Assembly: GCA_001414345.1 (NCBI GenBank)
Contig: LLCB01000028.1
Span: forward strand, 186,001-250,000
DNA: 64,000 bases
Reading direction: 5' to 3'
From: Hymenoscyphus infarciens
Lineage: Eukaryota; Ascomycota; Leotiomycetes; Helotiales; Helotiaceae
Positions 1 to 10,667 of this stretch are shown piece after piece; within the stretch, counting starts at the first letter, position 1, and every line of letters begins with the position of its first letter. Made by a program: the position numbers and the translations under genes. Under the pieces are notes generated by a model. It saw only the letters and a program-made list of their open reading frames with translations. It made no database searches and was not told the DNA's origin.

Positions 1-129
1 GATAAGCGGGCCAAGAAGCAAGCGGCAGAAAGACGAAAATTGAGGGAGCTCAACTAGTCATTCCATAGCCTCCTATCAGATGCAGACGAGGAAGAGCTGT
101 AAAGCACCATCGATGAAATCCTCTATGGA
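1..129 (+). pseudogene. 3' end remnant of a basic protein gene
   Basis: Frame 1 from the window edge reads a Lys/Arg-rich segment (DKRAKKQAAERRKLRELN), then a TAG, then an acidic stretch with DADEEEL, a TAA, and STIDEILYG before TGA. The amino acid flavour stays protein-like across both stops, which suggests the C-terminus of a gene whose last codons have been hit by nonsense changes. The gene body lies left of the window, so the family cannot be named. The alternative is that the true gene ends at the first TAG and the rest is chance. Confidence 0.35.
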
Positions 130-927
130 TGATACAAGGGAGGGTTGGGAGAAACGACAGGAAAATGGAATTTTAAGACCAAATCTTGATTTGATTAGAT
201 AATTGTTTGCTATCCTATGGAAGAGGAACAAATGGGAATTACTACGGACCTGGAAAACGGTGTCTCAGATAAGTCACTCTTCGTAATTACAGAAATTTGA
301 CACCTTTTCATTAATTGCGTGAGAGTTATATTGCTATTGTAAACACAGCCACCCACTACGACCACTACGTGGCTGTCAATGCTAGTAGGACTCAACGTCG
401 ATAACCTTCGTAGTGATTTTTCTATTCGAACTAGTTTCAAGATAAAAAACCATCTCCTGGTCGGCTGAAACCGAAAAGCAAACACCATGCTTAATTTCGC
501 TCTCCTTTGCTTGGGGAAATCCCCCCCCCCCCCAAAAAGAAGTAGAAGGGGCAAAACCGAGCACTTGACAATTTGAAACTTACCCTCTGCAGAAATAAGA
601 AATTATAGCTAGGGTGGTGTGATCTTGTTAGTTGCTAAAAGCGTGTATTTCCACAACCACCGGCCTCAGTCACCGCACTCTCAACGCGAACCCACGACCT
701 TAGCGCAGACGACTCACCTTTTCTGGATTGGCTAATATCAATTTGATTTCAACACCAACAACGCTTTGAGGTTCGATCCCATTGCATCTCACTTTATTTC
801 CCAGAAGTTCTCCTTCGCGCCAGCAACGAAACCGGCCAAACGATTCTCGTCCCTCAACGCAAAGGTGAGATCCAACCCTGTTTGGGCCTTGGTTGTCAGC
901 TCAGCGTGGAAACCCTGACCTGGTGGA
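130..927. other. intergenic, no supported gene
   Basis: No convincing coding region on either strand. A run of 13 C occurs at 521-533. Two short minus-strand open frames cross this run and look accidental, since one has the composition of a translated homopolymer. The stretch just before 928 may be the leader of the following MYND-like gene. Confidence 0.5.
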
Positions 928-2110
928 TTGAAACTGATGTTTGACTGTAGTACGACGAAAAAGAATTACCACCCTCAGAAAGCGAGAAGCATCTGGCAAG
1001 ATGAAACTCTAAGATGCGTCGTCTGCCGTGAGAAGACCCCACCTATCACCTGTCAGCATTGCAACATCTCGAATTACGGTTCCTCTAAGTGCCTCGACAA
1101 CGACAAGCCCGTTCATGAGAAGATTTGCCGTCAATTCGCAGAATATCTGGCAAACAATAGACGGCCAGGCCCAACTGATTCGGTTTCATTCAAACTCGCG
1201 GTTCTCCTCAAAGAAGATTCAACAGAGCTGCAATTTCTGTGGGTGTAGTGTGAGAGGAAAGATGCCGAAGTAGGTGGATATTGGTACGAAACATTCAATA
1301 CCTACACATATATCATACCTGGCTTAACACCAGGTCCTGATATTCGTGGTGTGGATTGAATGATATTCCGGGAGTATATGGAACCCTATTTCAATCTTGG
1401 TCATGCAATCGAACATTGGTTCCAAGCAGAATGCTTGGGAAACGGCGCATATCCAAATAAATATGCTCAATCGCTCTTGATAGGAGAGAGAAAGCTAGAT
1501 TGGAGAGGACCGCTTATGTTTTTGAGCAGCATCGATACACACCCGGAATATGAAAGCCTTGCTTACCTAAATGTTACCCCCTCGGCTGTTGGTGTTGTTT
1601 CAGAAGCCCTTCAAACGCATGGTGAATTCGTTGGGCAAAACACAAACCATATATTAGATGGCATCAGAATCAACGTCGCTTAATTGGATCGGAATATATC
1701 ACCCTCTTATGAACGAACTCGCTACTTCGCTAATCGTTCCTTTCAATCATGAGCCCTGAGAGAATTGGAATATCGTTGAAAACCCAGAATGGAAAATACA
1801 CGGGTCCTTTGGTGTCCTGAGTGGAACGGTCTTGGCGGTACCAACCGATGGAAAAATCCTGACGCACTACTACATTCATGCCTTGTACCTTTAATACACT
1901 CGAGTCCTTTTACCAAAGACTAGCGAATGCGATGCTACCAACAAGAGTGAGCCTGGAAGTTGCGAAGCACGCAAGAAGTTGATAGAAAGTACTCGTGTCG
2001 TTGCGCCTTCGCCGAGTTCTTTGAACGTTGTAAAAGCGATCAAATGGGATTATGGGAATGCCGAGGAAGATGAGGAAGACGAGTCTTACGAGGAAGAGCG
2101 GTGCGTCTAG
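928..2110 (+). pseudogene. MYND-type zinc-finger protein, decayed
   Basis: The first 107 codons carry a MYND-like pattern: CVVC, then CQHC, then KC and VHEKIC. In MYND domains the aromatic residue after the second CxxC is followed by Cys (YC); here it reads YGSSKC, so one zinc ligand is lost. The same frame continues after a TAG at 1246-1248 and a TGA at 1357-1359 into 107 more protein-like codons ending at 1683 (for example EYMEPYFNLGHAIEHWF). Downstream pieces continue in other frames (IYHPLMNELATSLIVPFNHEP near 1695; an acidic tail EEDEEDESYEEE ending at 2110). Stops within a conserved frame plus frame changes indicate a pseudogene. An intron-rich live gene cannot be excluded, but no GT-AG pair cleanly removes the stops. 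Confidence 0.55.
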
Positions 2111-2333
2111 CGCCAAGCATGATATGTAACCTTCTTCTTTCGTTTTCTTGAGAACACCCTGGGGGAAAAGGGAAAAAGTGCTCCACAACGTAGAAATTTG
2201 GGGGTGGGAAATTCATCAGCTAGTTTCTGAGTGGAGGAGATAATAATGAGCCATTACGAGGGTATTGCTTTGGGGTTTGCAAAAAGGCTTCAAGTATAAT
2301 CACTCTCCAAAATTAACAGAATTTAATAACAAA

Positions 2334-2366
2334 ATGCGATTCTCCTGTTGTATGGGAGAATCGCAT
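2334..2366. repeat. 12 bp perfect inverted repeat (hairpin)
   Basis: ATGCGATTCTCC at 2334-2345 is exactly complementary to 2355-2366, with a 9-base loop. It lies in AT-rich non-coding DNA about 180 bp left of the MITE. It could be the tip of another decayed element; no partner end was recognised. A second short palindrome (TTATTCTA/TAGAATAA) lies just before the MITE. Confidence 0.6.
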
Positions 2367-2549
2367 ACCAGCCGGGGACCCCCATATCCCCACCTGCTCC
2401 CCATAATTTTAAGACATTTCCAAGAACTGCTACGCTTTGTTCACAAATTGATTAATTCTGTCCAGAACGACCTTGAATTTGCTATAAATTGTTTGCTGTA
2501 CTCTTTTTTAGCTAACTTAATTATTCTAAACTTTCTAGAATAATCAAAG

Positions 2550-3032
2550 TACAGCACCCCCGCATAAGTTTCCGTACAGTGCACCTTTTTACACCAAAAC
2601 ACACTATATAAACCCCTCTATAGTACTATATAATTATACTAGGAGAATGTCTTTCTAACTAGAATCTTACTAAATCGAACATTTCTATTTTAGTCTTCTA
2701 TATAATAATTACTAATACTTAACTAGTTCTTGTTTTAAGTAAGCTTAAAGTTGACTGAGCGTTAATTTTATAAATTTTGTATATAAAATCAGCTAAAATG
2801 CCCGATATTTGCCCGCGACTGTCTTTAACCCTATATAAAGTAAGAATATAGACTTTAAAATTTAAACCTAAGAATACAAAATATAGATATCTTAATTCTA
2901 AGTTTATTTCATATATATTATATATCTCTTAAATTATAGTAGCCTATACAGTGCTATATGCCGCGTAGTCAGTTTAGGCCCTTTTTGGTGTAAAAAGCTG
3001 CACTGTACGGAAACTTATGCGGTAGTACTGTA
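2550..3032. mobile_element. TA-flanked MITE with about 48 bp terminal inverted repeats
   Basis: The left end 2550-2599 (TA CAGCACCCCCGCATAAG...) and the reverse complement of the right end 2983-3032 (TA CAGTACTACCGCATAAG...) match over about 50 bases with only a handful of mismatches. Both ends read CAG...CTG inside a TA dinucleotide, as for Tc1/mariner-type (pogo/Fot1-like) elements that duplicate TA. The interior is about 385 bp, very AT-rich, with no open frame. The element is therefore a non-autonomous MITE or an internally deleted copy. Its two arms are similar enough to fold on each other. Confidence 0.85.
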
Positions 3033-3384
3033 GATAAATATTACTCGGGTGATAATCTATACTCTATACTCTTAGAACCTTCCAGACTTTAGTTAATTAG
3101 GTTAATTAATCAACTACCCGTATAAACAATATAAGTTGAGTTTACTAGACTCATTGTTTAATACCTAGGTACTCTAAAGTAGTAATACAATTAGTTAATA
3201 TCATACTTGGTGAATGAACACCGTTTGTATCTATCAATTATCAGGTTTCTTGCCACATGGCGCAACAGTTTTCGTTGGCTAGAGGGGTCAATCCTGGGGG
3301 TGCTCGTAAACCTGTATCTAGGTCTACTCGTTGAGTAGTGTTAGCTATGAGTGCTCGAATCTGATTGATAACGCTATAGACCCG
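3033..3384. other. intergenic, no supported gene
   Basis: AT-rich to about 3210, then balanced composition. I see no open frame, repeat pair or RNA gene here. Confidence 0.5.
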
Positions 3385-4024
3385 TTGGATTGAAAAATGC
3401 TTTGAAGCTTACTTTCCTGGACAACCTCCTACCTTCAAGGAAAACGACATCAATAAGCGCCACCCTATAATGATCCCAGGTGAAGCTTCTACATTTACTG
3501 AATACCTGGGGTTCACTACGTACGTACACAATATTCCGGGAGCGACAAGCAGACTTCCTGGAAGGGTCCGATTCATTCCTCTATTGCTTGCAGCAGTCAA
3601 TCCAGAGCTGGGGGAATGCTGGACAACCCCAGAAGCTCCCAACTGGTTGGGACTTGATCGATCAGTTGTTAGTATTGTTCGGAAAGACGGCAAAGAGCTC
3701 ACACCACATCACCTCTAAGAATTCCATGCATATATCAATGATATCGTATTGCCAAAGATGCTGGGCACCACTGATACACCAGACAGAGATGACGAGGAGG
3801 CAAACAAGTTGTTCGACACTCTTGGTGGATACGAAGCACGGAAGGAAGTCATCAAACGCTACCTTCAACCTACCAAGTTCGCCAACTTCTTCAAGAGCTT
3901 GAAAAAACAATGGTTGCAAGTGGAGATGCTTCGCGGGCAAATTCTAAGTCTCCATATGAGGTTTAGAGAACGTGAGAAAATCCATGGGGGATATTTGCAT
4001 TGGTGCGGTGGATGGAATGGGTAG
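3385..4024 (+). pseudogene. unrecognised protein, one in-frame stop
   Basis: A single frame runs from about 3385 (RWIEKCFEAYFPGQ) to TAG at 4022-4024 and is protein-like throughout, about 210 codons, broken by one TAA (HHL*EFHAYI) near 3717. A CAA to TAA change, the RIP signature, would explain it. There is no credible ATG near the 5' end: the frame is closed by a TAG a few codons before 3385, so the N-terminus is missing. An intron around the stop is the alternative, but no donor/acceptor pair fits. I do not recognise the family. Confidence 0.5.
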
Positions 4025-4469
4025 AAACAATTTACCCAAAAGAAAAAATTATCAGAGAGCTCAAGTAGTTTCAACTCAAGCCTGGCCAAAGGGGTTTTGA
4101 GTTGAGAGATACTGTGAAAATGGACAGATAAAATCAGGAACACTTCTTCATGTGACCAGTTATTGCTTTACAGTATAGTATTAGTAGGTCTAGTGAATTA
4201 AGCTATTAAATCACATTGTTCGAGGGTATTTATATTAATCAAATTAATTAGGTATAGTCTCAAAAGGGTTACAAGTATAGAGACTAGGTACTCATCCAAA
4301 TAACATTTTATCTAATTTCTAGACCTTTTGGAAGACTTGAATTATCTTAACAAACAATAGAGGTTATATGTCTAGATAACTATTGAATAAAGTATACCAG
4401 AACTTCCTTTCAGATTTCATACTCTTGAAATAAATACTCGCAACTTAAAACCAGAACTGATACCAACAA
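4025..4469. other. AT-rich intergenic, no supported gene
   Basis: Contains the 3' flanks of two convergent features. No open frame, inverted repeat pair or RNA gene recognised. Confidence 0.5.
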
Positions 4470-5639
4470 CTAAGAAGGAACAGGTATCAAATCCGGAAAC
4501 CCCTCATTATCCCCTTCCAATAACTTACTTCTCCTCTTCCCCTTCAAAATCCAATCAAAAAAGTCTACCACAACAGTCCTGGTATCAATCAAAGCTATAC
4601 CACCATCGATCGTCCCCACAGTAAGCGTCTCATTCCCCACAGGAACATGATCGATAGCCTTAAGTAAAAATGCCAAATCCCCATACGTACTATGCCGACT
4701 ATGGTTCAGTGTAACATCATAATTAAAACCCCTCAAAAGCGGCCAAGTATCGTTCCAAGACTGATCCGTGAGATGAGAGTGTCCAGTAACACCATCAATG
4801 GTTGAGCCCATAACCATAAACGGTTGATCTAGTCCAATGCCGGTGACAGGTGGAAGGAGACTTCCATCCAGATTTATCCCTCCCGCAACACGCTCGTCTA
4901 TGATCATGAAATTTGCAAGTGAAGCACCTCCTGCTGAGTGACCAAACATTCCTACTTTCGTAAGGTTCAAAGGACAGGGTACGGTTGGGAGGAGTGCCTT
5001 GACGGTTTTGGGGTCTTGTAGTTGATCTAGGAGGAATTTGAAATCGGCGACTCGAGTATCGACTGCTCCTCGGTAATCTTCAATGGTCGTAAAATTCGTG
5101 TCGTCGACTCCGTGGATAATCTGTCCAGAAGGCATGACTACAATGTCGGCGTCGTATGGATGGTCTATTGTGATGACGATGTATCCGAATTTTGCAACAG
5201 ACTGGGCGAGAACACCATACAGCAGTCGTGTTCTGAAGTATCCTGGGGAAAATATGATGACTGGGTATTCTGGTCCTCCAAGCTCTCCGGAGCAGGTCTC
5301 GTAGAATTGACTTCTGAAGGCGTTGTAATCGAGCGTGCCTAGAATACCGCGACTGAAACTAGCGAAATACCCTTGTTCGAAATCGCTCACTGTTTTGGAG
5401 ACATATTCGGTTTGGTAACCTCCAGAGCAGGGTTTTACACCAAGTGGGTAGAAGACCGATATTAAAATTGCTCGAGGATCGCTGTTGTTCCCCCAGACGT
5501 TCGTTCGAGAGTAATCAATGAGCTCGGCCGTGGCAGTTCCAAGTTGAATCTCAGGCCCAGGAGGAGTGAGCAGTAAAGCATTAGCAAAGATGCCGCATAG
5601 ATTGAATGCAAAAATGAGACTAGCATAATTCTTCATCAT
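4470..5639 (-). CDS. secreted PAF-acetylhydrolase-like alpha/beta hydrolase
   Basis: Single-exon protein of 389 residues. A hydrophobic N-terminal segment (about residues 5-25, LIFAFNLCGIFANALLL) looks like a signal peptide, so the enzyme is probably secreted. The nucleophile elbow GHSAGG lies at about 233-238 (Ser235), with a following INLDGS (Asp258) and NHSRHSTYGD (His316) that fit a Ser-Asp-His triad. The layout matches the platelet-activating-factor acetylhydrolase family (PF03403), which hydrolyses short acyl esters or lactone-like substrates. Several NxS/T sequons are present. The start is the upstream ATG of two in tandem (MM). Length is normal for fungal members. The substrate cannot be read from sequence. 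No neighbour suggests a pathway. Confidence 0.85.
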   Translation of the reverse strand: MMKNYASLIFAFNLCGIFANALLLTPPGPEIQLGTATAELIDYSRTNVWGNNSDPRAILISVFYPLGVKPCSGGYQTEYVSKTVSDFEQGYFASFSRGILGTLDYNAFRSQFYETCSGELGGPEYPVIIFSPGYFRTRLLYGVLAQSVAKFGYIVITIDHPYDADIVVMPSGQIIHGVDDTNFTTIEDYRGAVDTRVADFKFLLDQLQDPKTVKALLPTVPCPLNLTKVGMFGHSAGGASLANFMIIDERVAGGINLDGSLLPPVTGIGLDQPFMVMGSTIDGVTGHSHLTDQSWNDTWPLLRGFNYDVTLNHSRHSTYGDLAFLLKAIDHVPVGNETLTVGTIDGGIALIDTRTVVVDFFDWILKGKRRSKLLEGDNEGFPDLIPVPS

Positions 5640-6426
5640 GAAAAAAGTGACGGGGTTATCAAAGTTTGAATATCATAAATCGATATGGGAATGGGGAAAT
5701 ATATACTGAGGTAAATCAAAGATTCGATGTCATCGTTCTACCGCATCCATCGCAGGTGGCATTCCTATCACCTTCTCAATTAGTATATATGTATGCGTGC
5801 TTACCCCCCGCGTTCGCAGCACGGTATACTGTGCCTCTGAGAAGCGCATACCGAACAGGGGTTACGATCTTAGCTTCGGCGAGATTTTCCAGAACCAGGT
5901 TTCTTTTTGTGCTCACTGGCTGTTCAGATATCACTCGAAGAAGCAAGAAACGAGAAACGAGTAGATGGGTGTTGCGTACAATATAAAAATTAACCATCTC
6001 GGAATGTGCGCCACGAAAGCTTTCTGCCCTCCACATCTGCTCCCGTGCTCAAGGAACGGTGATGAATGAATACCAAGTACGCCATTGTACTACTCGAGAA
6101 TTAACCAAGACAGGCATCCATCTCACTCATCGGCCCTACAATCTGGTAGATTAGCCCCCCCCCCCCCCCCCCAATGAACGAGAAAGAATAATTGGGCAGG
6201 TAGGGATTGAGAACATCTGATTAATCGCTGGCACGCGGCAATCATTTCCGCAGAACCCTCATTACAAAAAACAGCCCCCTTTGGTATATAAAGGATGTAA
6301 ACTCCATAGTTATCAATTATAGCATTCCTCCCAAGCCAAAGCCACAAGTTTCATCACATTGATTGTCGTATCTTCAGACTCGTGGGCGATAATCGATAAG
6401 CCAAAATCAGTGCTGAAGACTTTGCG
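5640..6426. other. intergenic with an 18-C homopolymer
   Basis: This is the upstream flank of the hydrolase and the 3' flank of the next minus-strand gene. A run of 18 C lies at 6155-6172. Short open frames on both strands have no recognisable content. Confidence 0.5.
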
Positions 6427-7484
6427 TCAATTGTATGGAGTTGTCTTTTTGGGAATGATGCTTGAGGGACCGGATACCGTTGGAGCGCAGCGATCTTTTG
6501 CTTGCGGAAATTTTTTGTGCCTTTTCCTGGACGGTCGATATCGTTCGGCTTTCGGCTGGCAGGGTAAAAGGCCAGAACTTGTTCCTCTGGGAGAACGCAG
6601 GGGGGGATCGCTTGCCTTGACCGGTTTAGCGATTTTCTGATGTTCGATATCGACGTCCATATGATCGTCCATGTCATATGGTTCCTTGCCTGGTGTTTTT
6701 TTCGAGCGGGGGAATAACGAGTTTTTACCACTCCTTATCGCATTTCTTTCGGTAATAAGCGTGGTCAGCCGAGATGACGAGGTGTTTGCAGATGATTTTT
6801 TGTTCAGCGATAAATTGTTCATCTGTTTCGTCGCCAAATTGTTGGAAGTCCATCGACATGATCTCTACTTTGGGGATGCAAGCAGTATAGGGGCCAAAGC
6901 TAGACTAAATAATACAATCAGCAATGCAAATAAATTGTCACAGGTTGGGAATAACTCACACAGATGTCGAGGTTGATGTGAAGTCTAGCACTTACAGCTG
7001 CACGACCGGCCCAATGATCTTTGACAATAAAACTGTCATCGCCTTCAACCTGCAAAATAGCGCGTAGAACAACGGAATTCGTTTGGGTATGTGTGAGGGG
7101 GTGGATATGACCAAGCTTTGTTGCAGCACGGCGTATGATTAGAGCCCATGCCTCTTTTGTTACAGGGCGGCAGAGGATTCTGCAAAAGATTAGCATATGT
7201 CTTTCTCATTGGTTCAGGGGTTTGAGAGCATTAGGTAGGGATGAAATATGCTCTAGAGAACAGAGAGTAGGAGTTCAACAAGGAACAAAGGTAAAAGGTA
7301 CATACGAGTCGGGATGAAGGCGGTCCATAACTTTGCAGAAGTTCTCAAATCCAAGAACTCCTACGATCTTGGGAAGGCTAACGTCACTGTCTTGCATAGC
7401 CGTCAAGAATGGCATTGCCTTTCCTTTGCCGATAAGGTCATTGAAGGTAAACGCAGAGGGTACCGAGGCTGGAGATTGTGCCAT
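6427..7484 (-). CDS. unrecognised protein with basic C-terminal tail
   Basis: Three exons by my splicing: 7484-7306, 7179-6960 and 6864-6427. Donors are GTATGT and GTGAGT, acceptors TTGCAG and AAGTAG. The sum is 837 nt, or 278 residues, in frame throughout. An in-frame ATG 13 codons upstream (7523) is an alternative start. The N-terminal 130 residues look globular (FNDLIGKGKAMPFLTAM, FCKVMDRLHPDS, RPVTKEAWALIIRRAATKL, ILQVEGDDSFIVKDHWAG). The last 140 residues are Lys/Arg/Ser/Pro-rich and low in hydrophobics, with an acidic MDDHMDVDIE insert, so a disordered nucleic-acid-binding or nuclear tail is possible. I recognise no family. The exon 3 frame is supported by its long open length; a different acceptor would give a shorter tail. 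Confidence 0.6.
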
Positions 7485-7778
7485 GACGACTTGAGATGAT
7501 TTGGAAATGATATTGTGGAACAATTGAGGGGAATTTGAAGGTGGTCAAACTCTGCGAGAGGAGGTTGACGGAAGGAGCTTGGAAACGAACAAGAGTAGAA
7601 CTTGAGCAAGACGCGCAGAAGAGAGTCCAAAAAATCTAAAATCTCAACGCGTCCAAGAAATAAACGCGCTCTAATTCATATGGTGTGATATTCACTGGTT
7701 GCCAATATACTCGACTCGCTAAAAGTGCAAGATACAACCAATGAGAATTTTGACCCCTTCCAAAACTCACAAGGCGGC

Positions 7779-8957
7779 TTAAACTTGAATGGTCTTGAGA
7801 AATGCCGGGCTCTCATTTCCTTCAACGACCGACGCAATCGGGGCACTTTCAGATCCGGCTTGAAGCTGCCGGACATATGATTGTGCGACTTTAATCCACA
7901 AAGCCTTTTCCTGTTGACTGGCGCCATGCCCTCTCCAAACCCAGATTGTGCGACCAGTATCGAAGATAAAAACATCTTTGCTGTCAAAATCGGTTCCGTG
8001 GACTGGTTTTTGATCCTTGATGAGGTCAAATGAAAGAGTTCCAGAGGCATCGCTGAGGCGGAATAAACGCTGGGGACGAGCATCTGAACCGGCGCCGGCC
8101 CTGTGGGATAAAGGTCTGGAAGAGCGGAATTCGGTTTGAGAACTGTTTTCACCTCCCAACAAATTTACCACCAGCCCGGATCTCGATTCCTCCTGCGAGA
8201 GTACCTCCACGTCTATGTGTTTCGCGAGGGTCATATCGTGAACAACCTGGGCAGCTTTGGCCTTTTCCATCGGGCTGCACTTTTTGCCTTGCCATACCCA
8301 TATCTTATCTCCCTTGTCCAAAATGAAAACATCGTCCTCGTCGAGGCTCTGCCATGTTGGTTCGACCTCGTGAACCACGATCGATTGTGCGCGTCCAGCA
8401 GTTGGGTATTTGAATACTCGAAGTAGAGTGGTAATATCTTGGGCTTCGGTTTCCTCGACGTGTGTAAATCCAGACCGTACACCTCCAGAGAGAATCTTGA
8501 GTCGAGGGAAGAGGGCGAGGAAGTCGTCAGAGAGCTCTTGTTCGGTTTCCCGGTGTTGGGTAGCCACACCCTTCAGAAACTCGTCCAATTCAACCGTTTT
8601 ATATGCTGCCGTTCCTGCCTCGTCCTGCGAGGTCTTACTTCCCAGCCAGAAGAATATTTCATGTATAAGCTTCTCCTTCCCCTCCTTCTCGCCAACCTTG
8701 TAGGAATGCAGCACGATATAACTGTCGCCGTCGTAGAATTCCCCCGCTTTTCTCTCGGGCCAGACGACCACCTCGAAGTTTTCGATCCGCCATATATGAA
8801 GACCAGCCTGCTTACCTACTTTGCCATCATTCCAGGCTGGCTCGGTTTGCGCCGACTTATATTTAACTTGATGGTCGATATCGGAGCCAATCAATTCAAC
8901 GTTGCTGTCTTTAATATCGTACTCCTTGAGATGCGTTAATCCTTCGTGCGGTGGCAT
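7779..8957 (-). CDS. gelsolin-repeat actin-binding protein (severin/fragmin-like)
   Basis: 392 residues from the ATG at 8957 (MPPHEG); the frame stays open to an ATG at 9095, giving 438. I prefer the inner start because fungal family members begin close to this point. Gelsolin-type repeats are visible: the first contains HIWRIENFEVV, FYDGDSYIVLHSY and HEIFFWLG; the second contains LDEDDVFILDKGDKIWVWQG; the third contains LFRLSDASGTLSFDLI, DSKDVFIFDTGRTIWVWRG. Such proteins cap or sever actin filaments, usually in a calcium-dependent way, in the cytoplasm. The C-terminus ends NESPAFLKTIQV. Three repeats rather than six make it severin/CapG-like in size. No intron is needed. The nearest gene on the left is on the same strand, with a 294 bp gap. 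Confidence 0.9.
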   Translation of the reverse strand: MPPHEGLTHLKEYDIKDSNVELIGSDIDHQVKYKSAQTEPAWNDGKVGKQAGLHIWRIENFEVVVWPERKAGEFYDGDSYIVLHSYKVGEKEGKEKLIHEIFFWLGSKTSQDEAGTAAYKTVELDEFLKGVATQHRETEQELSDDFLALFPRLKILSGGVRSGFTHVEETEAQDITTLLRVFKYPTAGRAQSIVVHEVEPTWQSLDEDDVFILDKGDKIWVWQGKKCSPMEKAKAAQVVHDMTLAKHIDVEVLSQEESRSGLVVNLLGGENSSQTEFRSSRPLSHRAGAGSDARPQRLFRLSDASGTLSFDLIKDQKPVHGTDFDSKDVFIFDTGRTIWVWRGHGASQQEKALWIKVAQSYVRQLQAGSESAPIASVVEGNESPAFLKTIQV

Positions 8958-10659
8958 CTTGTATGCTTTATTGCTGTGTCGAGAAACAATTAAATTGAAG
9001 TCAGATAGAAGCTGTTGGGGAGCTCTGAATTGAGGGGGCTGGCTGAGGAGGGGGTGCCAAGAAGCTAATTTTGACACACCTAGCTGATCCACCACCAGAG
9101 CTCACTCTCAACCCGACCGGTTTAATTTTTTCAAATCCCAGTGGGATAGCATCTCATGGTGGTTTCAATCTATTCTCAAAAGAATTACACTCGGTAGCGT
9201 CTCATTCCCAATTATCCTTTCCAGAGTCAAGTTCCCTGATGCGTTGTCGAACTTTGGATTCATGTCTTTCCAAACCCTTTGTTATTTGTTCTTTACCGAA
9301 TCTATCTCCTACATTTACTTGAAGGGCTATCATCAAGACCTTCTAGGTGATGTAGGGAAAGACCTTCTAGGGGGGCAGAATCGAAGGCGGGATACATATC
9401 CATCCAAATTCAAAACATGTTTTACGAAGACGCCTTTTTTGGGTCTGGGCAGGCATTTTTAACTAGTCATTTATGCTCTGCGCCCTCAATTGTTCATCCA
9501 AGACGAAGAATACCAAATAAATACATTATAAAAGACTCGAATAATTGGGTTTATATTCTTCTATCTTCTAGAGTTGGAACAGTTAGAAGCGCTTTGAGAC
9601 TACATTCCCGAATTCTTTTAACCCTGGTGGGTAATAACCTGCTGGAATATTTCCCGGTATTTTTTGCCGTGAAAAGCGCTGTTCATCTCATTCATCACTT
9701 ACAGACAGACTTAATTACTGGTGTTGAACTGGCTGTTTTAATCGCATTGACCAATATAAACCCATATGCTCTCATTCTGCTTGTTTCTTACTTTCCAACA
9801 GCAACGTTTTCTTTGGTTGTGCTCGTCCACAAATTACCTCAATATTCTCAATCTCTGATAGTATTCGCCGATGGACGTTGTTTTCAGCCACCTTGCAACA
9901 GCTCGTCTCCTGCATCAATCAATTATCCTTTTTTCGAAGTTCTTTACCAATCATTGCTTTCCTCAATTGATCGCGCGCAGTAATCATGTGTAACGGAATT
10001 TTATCGGCAAGTTTTCTAAACGTGGTTCGGTACTAGAAGGATACTGGCTCGAGACTGGTAAATGAATGCTCTGCGGTTGCACGTGGGTGGGTCGCACTCT
10101 TCCACTTTCGATCGCCGCCAAGAGTTTGGATGTTTTCTTTCTATAATTCTTATGGCGTGTTGCGTCTTATTCCTTCCTTTTTTGGACGTTTGATAGTTGT
10201 AAGCCCGGCGAAGTGGGGTGTTGGGAAACACAAGAGCTAGTCAAGAAAATGATAATTCAAACAATAATCTATCAAGAATTAACTTCCGAAGCAAAACAAT
10301 GTTGTGGCTTGGAAGTCTAAAGATATGAATGTTGAATCGTTGATATCTATCTTCCTTACTTTGAGAGGCTGAATAGCGTCACTCTACGCGTGGGTTCCTG
10401 ATGGGGCACGATAACTCAGAGCCATAAAGGCTGAGGAGTTCAAAACCAAACCCTTCATATTCTACTTACTTGCCTTACGCACGTGTCCACGCACACATAT
10501 AATACCTTAAATCTCCCGAACAACACGATAAAGTTTGGGATTATATGTGTCAAATTAACCTATTCGGAACCTAAGCAAGCGAGATATTATGGGTCAAAGT
10601 CGGAACATACCGAGCATAACCACAGTAGCCCATAAGTCTAATATTGTCAAGGTCAACCG
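8958..10659. other. long intergenic region, no supported gene
   Basis: This is the upstream flank of the gelsolin gene. A 188-codon open frame on the plus strand (9417-9983) has scattered hydrophobic segments but no recognised motif, and I give it under 20 percent chance of being real. No tRNA, repeat pair or mobile element seen before 10660. Confidence 0.45.
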
Positions 10660-10667
10660 ATGAAATA
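10660..10667. repeat. left 8 bp target-site duplication
   Basis: ATGAAATA directly outside the left inverted repeat; the identical 8 bases lie directly outside the right one at 13030-13037. An 8 bp duplication is typical of hAT transposons. Confidence 0.85.

Noticed and set aside
760..785. GGTTCGATCCC box-B-like motif suggesting a tRNA
   Set aside because: No 5 bp T-stem, anticodon stem or acceptor stem can be drawn around it; a similar minus-strand hint at 690-720 fails the same way.
9417..9983. 188-codon plus-strand open frame with hydrophobic stretches
   Set aside because: No motif, no start context, unusual composition, no neighbour support.
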